Shown: positions 6,253-13,906, counted from the first letter of the stretch. The stretch is DNA of 14,660 nucleotides from JADCCX01 sp031372765 (GCA_031372765.1 JANMLW010000066.1:1-14660); one strand, 5' to 3'. Notes: generated by a model from the letters alone, not told the origin. Program-made: numbers and translations.

Positions 6253-7152
6253 TCACCGCAAGTGCCTTGCCAATGCTGCCAGCAAGGCTTCCGGCGCTTC
6301 CTCGGGAAGATAATGGCCTGATTCAACCGCTTCGCCGCGCACATCATCTGCCCATGCACGCCAGCTCGCGAGCACATCGAAGCATTGGCCAACAGCCCCT
6401 TTCGAACCCCAGAGCGCCAGCATAGGGCACTGAATTTTCAGCCGCCCGATATCACCCGCATCCTGCGCCAAGTCGACGCTAGCCGAAGCCCGGTAATCCT
6501 CACAGGTGGCATGGATCGCGCCGGGATCGTTGAAGCAACGCAGATACTCGTCGAAGGCAACAGGATCAAAAAGATCGACACCCGAGGGCCCGCGGCTCAT
6601 ATGCTGACGCAGGAAAAAAGCCGGATCAGCACCAATCATGGTTTCAGGCACGGGTGCCGCCTTGATCAGGAAAAACCAGTGCCAGTAAGCACGCGCAAAT
6701 GCATCCGAAGTGTTCTGATACATGTGCAGGGTTGGCGCGATATCGAGCGTGGTCAGGGTCTGCACGGCACCGGGATAATCCAGCGCCATGCGATGCGCCA
6801 CGCGTCCTCCCCTGTCATGACCAACCAGATGAAAGCGCTCGAAGCCAAGCGCCCGCATCGCCAGCAGCTGATCCCGCGCCATGGCTGATTTTTGGAAATG
6901 CGTATGCTGCGCATCGGACACCGGCTTGGCGCTGTCGCCGTACCCCGTCAGGTCTGTAGCCACCACAGTAAACCGCTTGGTGAGTTCACCCGCAATCCGG
7001 TGCCAGATCACATGTGTCTGCGGATAGCCGTGGAGCAGCAACACAGGCGGACCAGAGCCGCCGATCACGCCGTGAATAGTCACTCCGCTTGCATCCACAT
7101 CAAAGGTGCGAAAGCCGGGAAAAAGGATGCTGTCGGCTGGAGTGGAGGGCAT
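6253..7152 (-). CDS. Alpha/beta hydrolase, fluoroacetate/haloacetate dehalogenase-like
   Basis: A 299-residue alpha/beta hydrolase resembling haloacetate dehalogenases, which release halide from a 2-haloacid to give glycolate. Visible features are the oxyanion motif HGYPQTHVIW (41-50), the nucleophile elbow GHDRGGRVAHR (111-121) with Asp113 and substrate-clamping Arg114 and Arg117, acid Asp137 (TLDIAP), the halide-site pair His158-Trp159 (YWHWF), Tyr220 (CEDYRA) and catalytic His280 (SGHYLPEE). The extra tryptophan that I recall at about residue 185 of the studied Rhodopseudomonas enzyme has no obvious counterpart (HMSRG here), so the natural substrate may differ. ATG 7152 is preferred because AAGGAAAGGA ends 8 nt before it; GTG 7158 is the alternative. 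A large inverted repeat abuts its ribosome-binding site. Confidence 0.88.
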   Translation of the reverse strand: MPSTPADSILFPGFRTFDVDASGVTIHGVIGGSGPPVLLLHGYPQTHVIWHRIAGELTKRFTVVATDLTGYGDSAKPVSDAQHTHFQKSAMARDQLLAMRALGFERFHLVGHDRGGRVAHRMALDYPGAVQTLTTLDIAPTLHMYQNTSDAFARAYWHWFFLIKAAPVPETMIGADPAFFLRQHMSRGPSGVDLFDPVAFDEYLRCFNDPGAIHATCEDYRASASVDLAQDAGDIGRLKIQCPMLALWGSKGAVGQCFDVLASWRAWADDVRGEAVESGHYLPEEAPEALLAALARHLR

Positions 7153-7164
7153 TCGCACGGTCCT

Positions 7165-7303
7165 TTCCTTCTCCCCTTGCGGGAGAAGGTGGCCTTTGCG
7201 TCAGCAAAGGTCGGATGAGGGGTTTCACATCAATGAGGTTCCGGTCGACCCCTCATCCGTCATGCGTGCCGCATGACACCTTCTCCCGCAAGGGGAGAAG
7301 GAA
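7165..7303. repeat. Compound inverted repeat: two back-to-back double-hairpin elements
   Basis: Seen directly. The outer arms at 7165-7191 and 7277-7303 are perfect 27-bp inverted repeats, each also self-folding through CCTTCTCCC/GGGAGAAGG. The inner arms are CGGATGAGGGG (7212-7222) and CCCCTCATCCG (7249-7259). Each unit carries a second 7-bp hairpin, CCTTTGC/GCAAAGG at 7193-7210 in the left copy and TCATGCG/CGCATGA at 7260-7276 in the right. The spacer between units is 7223-7248. Such GGGAGAAGG...GGATGAGGGG elements recur between genes in Rhizobiales genomes as I recall them. No U-tract follows, so it is not an ordinary intrinsic terminator. Confidence 0.92.
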
Positions 7304-7317
7304 GAAAGTGGGATACC

Positions 7318-8394
7318 CTATATCTCGCTTACAACAGCCTTTCCTGCCTCAACAGTGGACAGTTTGCCACCCAGATCACGCGTGCGACCATTGGCGCTCG
7401 ACAGGGTCCGCTCGATGGCCCCCACAATCTCGTCATGGGCGACTTTCTCGCCCAGATGCTCCAGCATCATGGCTGCGGACCAGATTTGCCCGACTGGATT
7501 GGCAATGCCCTGACCTGCAATATCAGGTGCTGAACCATGCACTGGCTCGAACAGGGACGGGAAATCCCCCGTCGGGTTGATGTTGCCCGATGGCGCAATG
7601 CCAATGGTGCCGGTGCAGGCGGGTCCCAGATCAGACAGGATATCGCCGAACAGGTTGGAGGCGACCACCACATCGAACCAGTCCGGATGCAGCACGAAAT
7701 GCGCCGTGAGAATATCGATGTGGTATTGATCCACCTTGAGGTCCGGGTAGCCCTTCTTCATCTCGGCCACGCGCTCATCCCAATAGGGCATGGTGATGGA
7801 AATGCCGTTGGATTTGGTAGCCGAGGTCAGGTGCTTTTTCGGGCGGCGCATGGCGAGTTCAAAGGCATACTTGAGGATACGGTCCACACCGATACGGGAC
7901 ATCACGGTTTCCTGGATGACGATCTCGCGCTCTGTGCCGCCGTACATGCGGCCGCCAACGGAAGAATACTCGCCCTCGGTGTTCTCACGCACAACGTAGA
8001 AGTCGATATCGCCGGGTTTGCGGCCTGCCAGCGGTGACGGCACGCCGGGCATCAGTTTCACCGGACGAAGATTCACGTACTGGTCAAAATCCCGCCGGAA
8101 TCGCAGCAATGATCCCCAGAGCGAGATGTGATCCGGTATCTTGTCCGGCATACCGACAGCGCCAAAGAAGATGGCATCATGTCCACCGATCTGCTCTTTC
8201 CAATCCTCCGGCAGCATCTGGCCGTGTTTGGCGTAATAATTGTAGCTCGAAAAATCGAAGTGATCGAGTTCAAGCTGAAACCCATGCTTCTTGGCGGAGG
8301 CCTCCAGTGCGCGTACGCCTTCGGGCATCACCTCTTGACCAATGCCGTCCCCGGCGATGACAGCGATGCGATAGCGACGGTTGCTTACACTCAT
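7318..8394 (-). CDS. ttuC: Tartrate/D-malate dehydrogenase (TtuC type, beta-decarboxylating)
   Basis: NAD- and metal-dependent oxidation of tartrate, D-malate or related 2-hydroxy-dicarboxylates, in the isocitrate/isopropylmalate dehydrogenase superfamily; cytosolic. The 358-residue product shows IAVIAGDGIGQEV (10-22), the substrate loop WGSLLRFRRDFDQYVNLRP (93-111), RENTEGEYSSVGGRMYGGTERE (136-157), Lys194 in TKSNG, metal-binding Asp251 and Asp255 in SNLFGDILSDLG (246-257), and the cofactor loop PVHGSAPDIAG (284-294). The WGSLLRFRR loop separates tartrate/D-malate enzymes from LeuB and Icd, though not from each other. ATG 8394 has AGGA five bases upstream; the next ATG (8406) lies before this site. 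It is divergent from the transporter cluster, sharing a 185-bp control region, which suggests that the transporter feeds this enzyme. Confidence 0.9.
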   Translation of the reverse strand: MSVSNRRYRIAVIAGDGIGQEVMPEGVRALEASAKKHGFQLELDHFDFSSYNYYAKHGQMLPEDWKEQIGGHDAIFFGAVGMPDKIPDHISLWGSLLRFRRDFDQYVNLRPVKLMPGVPSPLAGRKPGDIDFYVVRENTEGEYSSVGGRMYGGTEREIVIQETVMSRIGVDRILKYAFELAMRRPKKHLTSATKSNGISITMPYWDERVAEMKKGYPDLKVDQYHIDILTAHFVLHPDWFDVVVASNLFGDILSDLGPACTGTIGIAPSGNINPTGDFPSLFEPVHGSAPDIAGQGIANPVGQIWSAAMMLEHLGEKVAHDEIVGAIERTLSSANGRTRDLGGKLSTVEAGKAVVSEI

Positions 8395-8431
8395 GGCGTT
8401 CCTCATGGAAATCTTGTTTCGGACAGTGATA

Positions 8432-8514
8432 TCCTAATCTAGGACAAGGCTTCAATCAGGAATAATATCGAAATAATTCATAATCAAAACAGCTTAATTA
8501 AATCAGGACAAAGC
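8432..8514. promoter_or_regulatory. Candidate operator region between ttuC and the transporter genes
   Basis: The AT-rich gap holds a perfect 5-bp inverted repeat TCCTA-ATC-TAGGA (8432-8444) and a 20-bp imperfect palindrome at 8460-8479 (GAATAATATC then GAAATAATTC, 8 of 10 pairs). It also has direct repeats AATCAGGA at 8454-8461 and 8501-8508, and AGGACAAGGC/AGGACAAAGC at 8441-8450 and 8505-8514. These are plausible sites for the LysR protein encoded nearby; none is proven. I could not place convincing -35/-10 boxes. Confidence 0.35.
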
Positions 8515-8579
8515 GCTATTGTGTTGGCAAGTCTACTGCAAGGACAGGAAAAAAATCACACGTTCTGGGAGGAACAACA

Positions 8580-9563
8580 ATGAAAACACGTCGCATTGCA
8601 CTGGTTGCAGCCGCCTTTTCCCTGATCCTCACGGGCACGGTCATGGGGCAGTCCTACCCCACACGCCCGATAACCCTCGTGGTGCCTTTTGCCGCTGGCG
8701 GCACCACAGACGTGGTGGCACGCATCATGGCGGATCACATGTCGCGCACACTGGGCCAGCAGGTCGTGGTGGAAAATGTCGGCGGTGCAGGTGGCACCAC
8801 AGGCGCAACACGGGTGAAGCGCGCAGCCCCCGATGGTTACACCTTGCTGATGGGCAACCTTGGCACACAGGCCGCCAGCGTCGGCATCTACGGTGACAAA
8901 TTGACCTATGACCCGCGCACGGATTTCGAACCCATCGTCAACACCGGCGGTACGCCGATGTATGTGTTGCCAAAGCAGGATCTGCCGGTGAAGGATTTCC
9001 GCGAGTTTGTGGCCTATGTCAAAGCCAATGCCGCCAAATTGAACTATGGTTCGGGTGGGGTGGGCGCAACATCGCATCTCACCTGCCTGTTCATGGAATC
9101 GCTGTTGGGCGTGAAGGTTACCCATGTGCCCTTCCGCGGCTCAGGCCCAGCCATGCAGGCGCTGCTTGGCGGTCAGATCGATTATGTCTGCGATCAATCC
9201 GTGGCAGCTGTTCCGCAAATTCAGGCGAAATTGCTGAAGGGATTGGTTGTCGCAGGCACGTCCCGCGCACCACAGACACCCGATGTGCCAACCTCGACCG
9301 AACAGGGTATGCCGGCATTCATCGTTAGCGGCTGGAATGCCATGTTTGCACCAAAGGACACCCCAAAAGTCATCACCGAAGCGCTTAACAAGGCAGGTCG
9401 CGCAGCGTTGACCGATGAGGTCGTCAAGAAGCGCTACCTCGAACTGGGCGTGGAACCGCCGACGGCTGAAGGCATGACACCCAAGGCCCTGAGCGATCTC
9501 GTAATCAGCGAAGTGGCGAAATGGACGCCGGTCATCAAAGCCGCCGGCGTGACGGGCAACTGA
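8580..9563 (+). CDS. tctC: Tripartite tricarboxylate transporter substrate-binding protein (Bug/TctC family), first copy
   Basis: Periplasmic receptor that delivers a carboxylate to the TctA/TctB membrane permease. It has 327 residues, the usual Bug size. An N-terminal signal peptide (RR, then hydrophobic 6-21) probably ends near VMG-Q at residue 23. The mature protein opens with YPTRPITLVVPFAAGGTTDVVAR, where FAAGGTTD (37-44) is the conserved first ligand loop, followed by GAGGTTG (69-75), PDGYTLLMG and VPFRGSGPAMQALLGGQIDYVCDQ. Cys169 and Cys204 have counterparts in the second binding protein. A strong GGGAGGAAC precedes ATG 8580. The LysR gene starts 15 bp after the stop. A hydroxy-dicarboxylate ligand is inferred from ttuC next door. 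The symbol reflects family only. Confidence 0.93.
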   Translation: MKTRRIALVAAAFSLILTGTVMGQSYPTRPITLVVPFAAGGTTDVVARIMADHMSRTLGQQVVVENVGGAGGTTGATRVKRAAPDGYTLLMGNLGTQAASVGIYGDKLTYDPRTDFEPIVNTGGTPMYVLPKQDLPVKDFREFVAYVKANAAKLNYGSGGVGATSHLTCLFMESLLGVKVTHVPFRGSGPAMQALLGGQIDYVCDQSVAAVPQIQAKLLKGLVVAGTSRAPQTPDVPTSTEQGMPAFIVSGWNAMFAPKDTPKVITEALNKAGRAALTDEVVKKRYLELGVEPPTAEGMTPKALSDLVISEVAKWTPVIKAAGVTGN

Positions 9564-9578
9564 TACCATCCGTCTGTC

Positions 9579-10502
9579 ATGGACCTGCGCCAGCTTCGCT
9601 GTTTCATTGCCGTGGCCGAGGAAATGCACTTCGGCCGCGCCGCTGAACGCCTGCATATTGCACCACCCGCCCTGTCACGGATGGTGCGAACGCTGGAGGA
9701 AGAGATCGGCGCGCCGCTGCTCCAGCGCACCACGCGGGCCGTTACGCTGACAAAGGCCGGGCTGGGATTTCTGGAGGACGCGCAGGCCATTCTGGCGCGC
9801 ACCGAGGAAGCCGCACGCAATGCCCGCGAGATTGCCGACAGCAACCGCATGACCTTGCGGGTTGGCGCCATCGACAGTGCTTCTGCCAGCATTCTGCCCC
9901 AGGCCATCAAGCTGTTGCGCGATGCCAACCCGACCGTCGATATCCGCCTCACCGAAACCATGACAGCCCCGCAGCTGCAAATGCTGCGCACAGGTCGACT
10001 GGACATTGCGCTTATCCGTCCCCCCATGACCGTGACTGAATTTCCCTTTGAAGCATTGCGGCAAGAACGTCTGGTGGCAATCCTGCCCGATACACATCCA
10101 CTGGCCAGCAAGTCACACCTGACAATGGCTGATCTGCGCGATCAGCCCGTTATCATCCCGGCCAAGCGGGCGCGGCCTTATGCTTACGATCTGGTGATGG
10201 CATACTTCGCCAGCGCCTCTTGCGTACCGCGCATCGTGCAGGAAACAACGGAGAAGCCCGCCATGCTGGCCATGGTCTCCGCGGATATTGGCATTGCCCT
10301 TGTGCCAGACTGGGTGATGAGCCTCAGTCGACCAGGCATATGCTACAGAGCCATCACCAATGTGGAACTGGACCCACAGTTGCCAGGCGCTTTTGTCGGC
10401 ATGGCATGGCGGCCGCAGCAAAAACACGGACTGCGTGATGACATGATCAGCGCATTGCGCATCGTGGCGAAAACCTATGATCCATCAAAAATTGTTCGAT
10501 AA
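9579..10502 (+). CDS. LysR-family transcriptional regulator
   Basis: A 307-residue LysR protein. The N-terminal winged helix-turn-helix (about 1-60) is MDLRQLRCFIAVAEEMHFGRAAERLHIAPPALSRMVRTLEEEIGAPLLQRTTRAVTLTKAG. A linker helix and a periplasmic-binding-like effector domain follow from about residue 88 (LRVGAIDSASASILPQAI...). It sits between the first binding protein and tctB, on the same strand, so it is probably co-transcribed with the transport genes and may control both them and divergent ttuC from the 8395-8579 gap. The effector would be the transported acid, by inference. The ribosome-binding site upstream of ATG 9579 is weak, which fits low expression within an operon. TctC-TctBA systems of enterobacteria use a TctDE two-component pair instead; none is present here. 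Confidence 0.95.
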   Translation: MDLRQLRCFIAVAEEMHFGRAAERLHIAPPALSRMVRTLEEEIGAPLLQRTTRAVTLTKAGLGFLEDAQAILARTEEAARNAREIADSNRMTLRVGAIDSASASILPQAIKLLRDANPTVDIRLTETMTAPQLQMLRTGRLDIALIRPPMTVTEFPFEALRQERLVAILPDTHPLASKSHLTMADLRDQPVIIPAKRARPYAYDLVMAYFASASCVPRIVQETTEKPAMLAMVSADIGIALVPDWVMSLSRPGICYRAITNVELDPQLPGAFVGMAWRPQQKHGLRDDMISALRIVAKTYDPSKIVR

Positions 10503-10588
10503 CTGATTTGAGGCAATTGCAGGTTGCTCGAAAACAGGCTAGCCCTGAAAAAACGCTGAATGAATATGTGGTTAGGGGAGTATTCCGA

Positions 10589-11068
10589 ATGGCGGAAGAG
10601 AATGGCAGAATGCAGGGGCTTATCAAAAGTCCGCAGGATTTCGTCGGTGGACTGGCCTTGCTGGCTCTGACGGTTGTTGCCTATGTAGGCATGACCAAGT
10701 TGAGCGGCATGCGTGGATTTTCCTTTGGAGCAGGAACGGTTCCGCGCCTGTTCTGCGGCATTCTCGCTGGTCTTTCAGTGCTCATCATCGTTTCGAGTTT
10801 TACCTCCCGTGGCCCCAAGCTGGAACGCTTTCCATGGCGCGGGCCACTTTTCGTTATTCTGGCCGTTGTGTTTTTTGGCCTAGCCATCCGCACCCTTGGT
10901 CTGGCTATCACAGGCGTCATCACGGTGATGCTGGCGGGCTCTGCGGTCGATGATTTTGAGATAAAGGAAGGCGTGGTTTTTGCCATTGCCATCACCACCT
11001 TCTGCGCACTGCTTTTTCCATTCGCCCTCGGCCAGCCTATTCCGCTGTGGCCGACATTTCTGAAATAA
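10589..11068 (+). CDS. tctB: Tripartite tricarboxylate transporter small membrane subunit TctB
   Basis: A 159-residue inner-membrane protein, the usual TctB size, expected to assemble with TctA as the permease. Hydrophobic segments lie at about 18-36, 54-72, 86-102, 104-118 and 128-146. The family's C-terminal LGQPIPLWP (147-155) and the FGAGTVPRLFCGILAGLSVLI segment (47-67) are present. An upstream in-frame TTG at 10508 would add 27 polar residues. ATG 10589 is chosen because GGGGAG lies 8 bases before it and because family members begin at about this point. It lies 86 bp after the LysR gene and 18 bp before tctA. Confidence 0.9.
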   Translation: MAEENGRMQGLIKSPQDFVGGLALLALTVVAYVGMTKLSGMRGFSFGAGTVPRLFCGILAGLSVLIIVSSFTSRGPKLERFPWRGPLFVILAVVFFGLAIRTLGLAITGVITVMLAGSAVDDFEIKEGVVFAIAITTFCALLFPFALGQPIPLWPTFLK

Positions 11069-11086
11069 GACCGGGGGATTTGTAAA

Positions 11087-12637
11087 ATGGAAGTCTTTGC
11101 CAATCTGCTCGGCGGCCTTGCCGTTGTTTTCAAATTTGTACCTGTCGATATCTGGCCCGGTGCAGGCAGTCTGATCGTCTCGCTGCCTGTCAACGTCCTG
11201 CTGTGCCTCATGGGTGCCCTGATCGGAACGCTTATTGGCGTTCTGCCCGGTGTTGGCCCCATCGCCACCATCGCTATGCTGCTTCCCATCACCTACAAGC
11301 TCGATCCTACCGGCGCGCTGATCATGTTGGCGGGAATCTATTATGGTGCGCAATACGGCGGCTCGACGACAGCCATTCTGGTCAATATCCCCGGTGAGGC
11401 AACGTCGGTGGTTACAGTGCTCGATGGCCACCAGATGGCCAAGCAGGGCCGCGCCGGTGCAGCGCTGGCAACAGCCGCCATTGGCTCGTTCTTTGCCGGT
11501 TGCGTGGCTACACTGGTCATTGCTGTTCTCGGCGTTCCGCTCACTGCTCTGGCACTGAAATTCGGCCCGGCTGACTATTTCTCGCTGATGGTCATGGGGC
11601 TTATCTTTGCCGTGGCCCTCGCCCGTGGTTCCGTAGTCAAGGCGCTGGCCATGGTCTGCCTCGGCCTACTCCTGGGCACCATCGGCTCCGATCTGGAATC
11701 GGGCGAACAACGCCTGACCTTCGGCTTGCTCGAACTGGCTGACGGTCTTGAGTTTGCCACCCTCGCCATGGGCGTGATCGGCTTTGCCGAAATCATGCGC
11801 AATCTGGAAAACCCCGAAACCCGCGATGTCGTGACCGGCAAGGTCACAGGCCTGATGCCAACCAAACAGGACATGAAGGATTCGGCCATGCCGATCCTGC
11901 GTGGCACGTTCATCGGCTCGATCCTGGGTATCCTGCCTGGCAACGGCGCGGTGCTGGGACCATTCGCTTCCTACACGATCGAAAAAAAGATTGCCAAGGA
12001 CCCTTCACGTTTCGGTCGTGGCGCGATTGAAGGCGTTGCAGGACCAGAAGCGGCCAACAATGCCGGTGCGCAAACGTCCTTTATCCCGATGCTGACCCTC
12101 GGCATTCCACCCAACGCCGTCATGGCCATCATGGTGGGTGCAATGACCATTCACGGCATCGTGCCGGGTCCGCAGATCATGACCAAGCAGCCTGAACTGT
12201 TCTGGGGCATGATCGCATCGATGTGGGTAGGCAACCTGATGCTGCTGATCATCAACCTGCCGCTCATTGGCCTGTGGGTGAAATTGCTCAAGGTGCCTTA
12301 CCGCATGCTGTTCCCGGCCATTCTTCTGTTCTGCTGCATCGGCATCTACTCGGTGAACAACCAGCCATTTGATGTGCTGATCACCGGTGTATTCGGCCTG
12401 TTCGGCTATTTCCTGCTCAAGAACGGCTTTGAGCCAGCCCCCATGCTGATTGCCTTCGTGTTGGGCCGTCTGATGGAAGAAAAGCTCCGCCAGGCCATGC
12501 TGATCTCGCGCGGCAGCCTCTGGGTGTTCATTGAACGCCCGCTTTCGGCAGGCTTCCTGATCGTTGCCATCGTGATGCTGGTCTTTGCGCTTCTGCCAGC
12601 CATGCAGAAAAAACGCGACGAGGTGTTTACCGAGTAA
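11087..12637 (+). CDS. tctA: Tripartite tricarboxylate transporter large membrane subunit TctA
   Basis: The main channel subunit of a sodium- or proton-coupled carboxylate uptake system; 516 residues with about 12 hydrophobic segments, typical of TctA. The hallmark first-half block is GALIGTLIGVLPGVGP (43-58), YYGAQYGGSTTAILVNIPGE (85-104) and DGHQMAKQGRAG (113-124). The second half repeats the theme with ILGILPGNGAVLGPFASY and GVAGPEAANNAGAQTSFIPMLTLGIPPNAVMAIMVGAM. GGGGGA precedes ATG 11087. A strong terminator begins 24 bases after the stop, separating it from the second binding protein. Substrate is set largely by the binding proteins and is not readable from TctA. Confidence 0.95.
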   Translation: MEVFANLLGGLAVVFKFVPVDIWPGAGSLIVSLPVNVLLCLMGALIGTLIGVLPGVGPIATIAMLLPITYKLDPTGALIMLAGIYYGAQYGGSTTAILVNIPGEATSVVTVLDGHQMAKQGRAGAALATAAIGSFFAGCVATLVIAVLGVPLTALALKFGPADYFSLMVMGLIFAVALARGSVVKALAMVCLGLLLGTIGSDLESGEQRLTFGLLELADGLEFATLAMGVIGFAEIMRNLENPETRDVVTGKVTGLMPTKQDMKDSAMPILRGTFIGSILGILPGNGAVLGPFASYTIEKKIAKDPSRFGRGAIEGVAGPEAANNAGAQTSFIPMLTLGIPPNAVMAIMVGAMTIHGIVPGPQIMTKQPELFWGMIASMWVGNLMLLIINLPLIGLWVKLLKVPYRMLFPAILLFCCIGIYSVNNQPFDVLITGVFGLFGYFLLKNGFEPAPMLIAFVLGRLMEEKLRQAMLISRGSLWVFIERPLSAGFLIVAIVMLVFALLPAMQKKRDEVFTE

Positions 12638-12660
12638 CAGCGTTAAAAAAAGCAACAGAT

Positions 12661-12694
12661 GCGCGGTAATCACCACTGGTTACCGCGCTTTTTT
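12661..12694 (+). terminator. Rho-independent terminator after tctA
   Basis: Perfect 9-bp stem GCGCGGTAA (12661-12669) and TTACCGCGC (12680-12688), a 10-base loop and six T residues (12689-12694). It lies between tctA and the second binding-protein gene. It would end or attenuate the transport operon, leaving the second receptor to read-through or its own promoter. Confidence 0.9.
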
Positions 12695-12742
12695 GTGACT
12701 ATATCGCGATCAAGCCGGAAACGCCGGATCATGGAGGAACCA

Positions 12743-13723
12743 ATGTTCAAAACAACAAAACGGGCGCTGCTGCTTGGCGCTGTCGGACTGGCACTCTCAA
12801 CCGACGCTACCCTCGCCCAGGGTTTTCCGAACAAGCCGATAACCATGATCGTGCCTTTTGCCGCCGGTGGCCCGACCGACATCATCGCCCGCATCGTTAG
12901 CGAGAACATGTCGAAGACTCTTGGCCAACAGATCATCATCGAGAACGTGGCGGGCGCAGGCGGCACCACCGGCATAACACGTGCCACGGCAGCTACACCT
13001 GATGGCTACACCATTGCCATGGGCCACCTTGGCACGCTTTCGGCCGCTCCAGCCCTCTTCCCCGATCTGCGCTACAAGCCGCTTGATGGCGTTCAGCATA
13101 TCGGCGTTGCTGGCGGCACACCCATTCTCATCGTGGCCAAGAAGGCCTTTCCGGCCAAGGATCTGAAAGAGTTCGTGGCTTACCTCAAAGCCAATCCCAC
13201 CAAGGTGAATGAAGCCCATGCCGGTGTCGGAGCCGTATCCTGGACAACCTGCACCCTCCTCAAGGCACAACTTGGTCTGGCAGACCTGAACTCGGTGCCC
13301 TACCGCGGCACCGGCCCTGCCCTGAACGATCTCGTTGGCGGGCAGGTTGATTTCATGTGTGACCAGATACCGAGCGTCATCGGACAGGTGAAAGCCGGCA
13401 CGATCAATGCCTATGCCGTCGCTTCCGAGAAGCGCTCGCCAGCCCTGCCGGATGTCCCAACCACGACCGAAGCAGGTTTGCCAGGGTTCCAGATTGAAGC
13501 GTGGAACGGTATCATCGGCCCCATGGGTATGCCCGCTGATGCGGTCGCCAAAATCGTCGATGCGCTGGACAAGGCGCTGGATGATGCAGGCACCAAGAAG
13601 CGACTGGAAGATCTGGGCGCGATCGTACCAAGCAAGGTTGACCGCACACCGGCCGGCTTCAAGGATCTGGTCAAGCGCGATTACGACAAGCTGAACCCCA
13701 GCCTGGTTTCAGCCAAGAAATAA
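12743..13723 (+). CDS. Tripartite tricarboxylate transporter substrate-binding protein (Bug/TctC family), second copy
   Basis: A second periplasmic receptor of 326 residues and clear paralogue of the first. The signal peptide runs to about ATLA-Q (residue 25). FAAGGPTDIIAR (39-50), GAGGTTGITR (71-80), PDGYTIAMGHLGTL, VPYRGTGPALNDLVGGQVDFMCDQ and the cysteines 170 and 206 align with the first copy. It differs in the stretch between residues 101 and 125 and around 155-168, segments that may touch ligand, so specificity may differ. ATG 12743 is chosen because GGAGGA sits just upstream and a signal peptide follows; open frame continues upstream to 12659 through the terminator and is rejected. Flanked by terminators on both sides, it may form its own transcription unit. 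A TATATC at 12700-12705 could be a -10 element, with no clear -35. Confidence 0.93.
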   Translation: MFKTTKRALLLGAVGLALSTDATLAQGFPNKPITMIVPFAAGGPTDIIARIVSENMSKTLGQQIIIENVAGAGGTTGITRATAATPDGYTIAMGHLGTLSAAPALFPDLRYKPLDGVQHIGVAGGTPILIVAKKAFPAKDLKEFVAYLKANPTKVNEAHAGVGAVSWTTCTLLKAQLGLADLNSVPYRGTGPALNDLVGGQVDFMCDQIPSVIGQVKAGTINAYAVASEKRSPALPDVPTTTEAGLPGFQIEAWNGIIGPMGMPADAVAKIVDALDKALDDAGTKKRLEDLGAIVPSKVDRTPAGFKDLVKRDYDKLNPSLVSAKK

Positions 13724-13747
13724 AAAAATCGCCACTGTCACAGGACG

Positions 13748-13775
13748 AAAGGCCCCGGCGCAAACCGGGGCCTTT
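13748..13775 (+). terminator. Rho-independent terminator after the second binding-protein gene
   Basis: An 11-bp stem: AAAGGCCCCGG (13748-13758) pairs with CCGGGGCCTTT (13765-13775), with loop CGCAAA and further T-rich sequence (TCTTTT). It lies 24 bases past the stop and closes the transport region before the DUF350 gene. Confidence 0.93.
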
Positions 13776-13906
13776 TCTTTTGCCCTCTTGCTGCTTTCGG
13801 CTTTTGTGGCATGTTGTGCACTACTGGCTTGGCATCGATTGCCCTACAAACGATTCACCGCAATGCGGGAGCGCGCGGTACCAGACCGGGTTCAAAGGAC
13901 CTTATC

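Noticed and set aside
7165..7303. Intrinsic terminator for ttuC
   Set aside because: The stem GGGAGAAGG/CCTTCTCCC lacks a following U-tract on the minus strand, and the structure is a symmetrical repeat element.
9434..10111. 225-codon minus-strand open frame
   Set aside because: Ser/Arg-rich shadow of the first binding protein and LysR genes.
12005..12676. 223-codon minus-strand open frame
   Set aside because: Antisense to tctA and its terminator; His/Gln-rich translation typical of a shadow frame.
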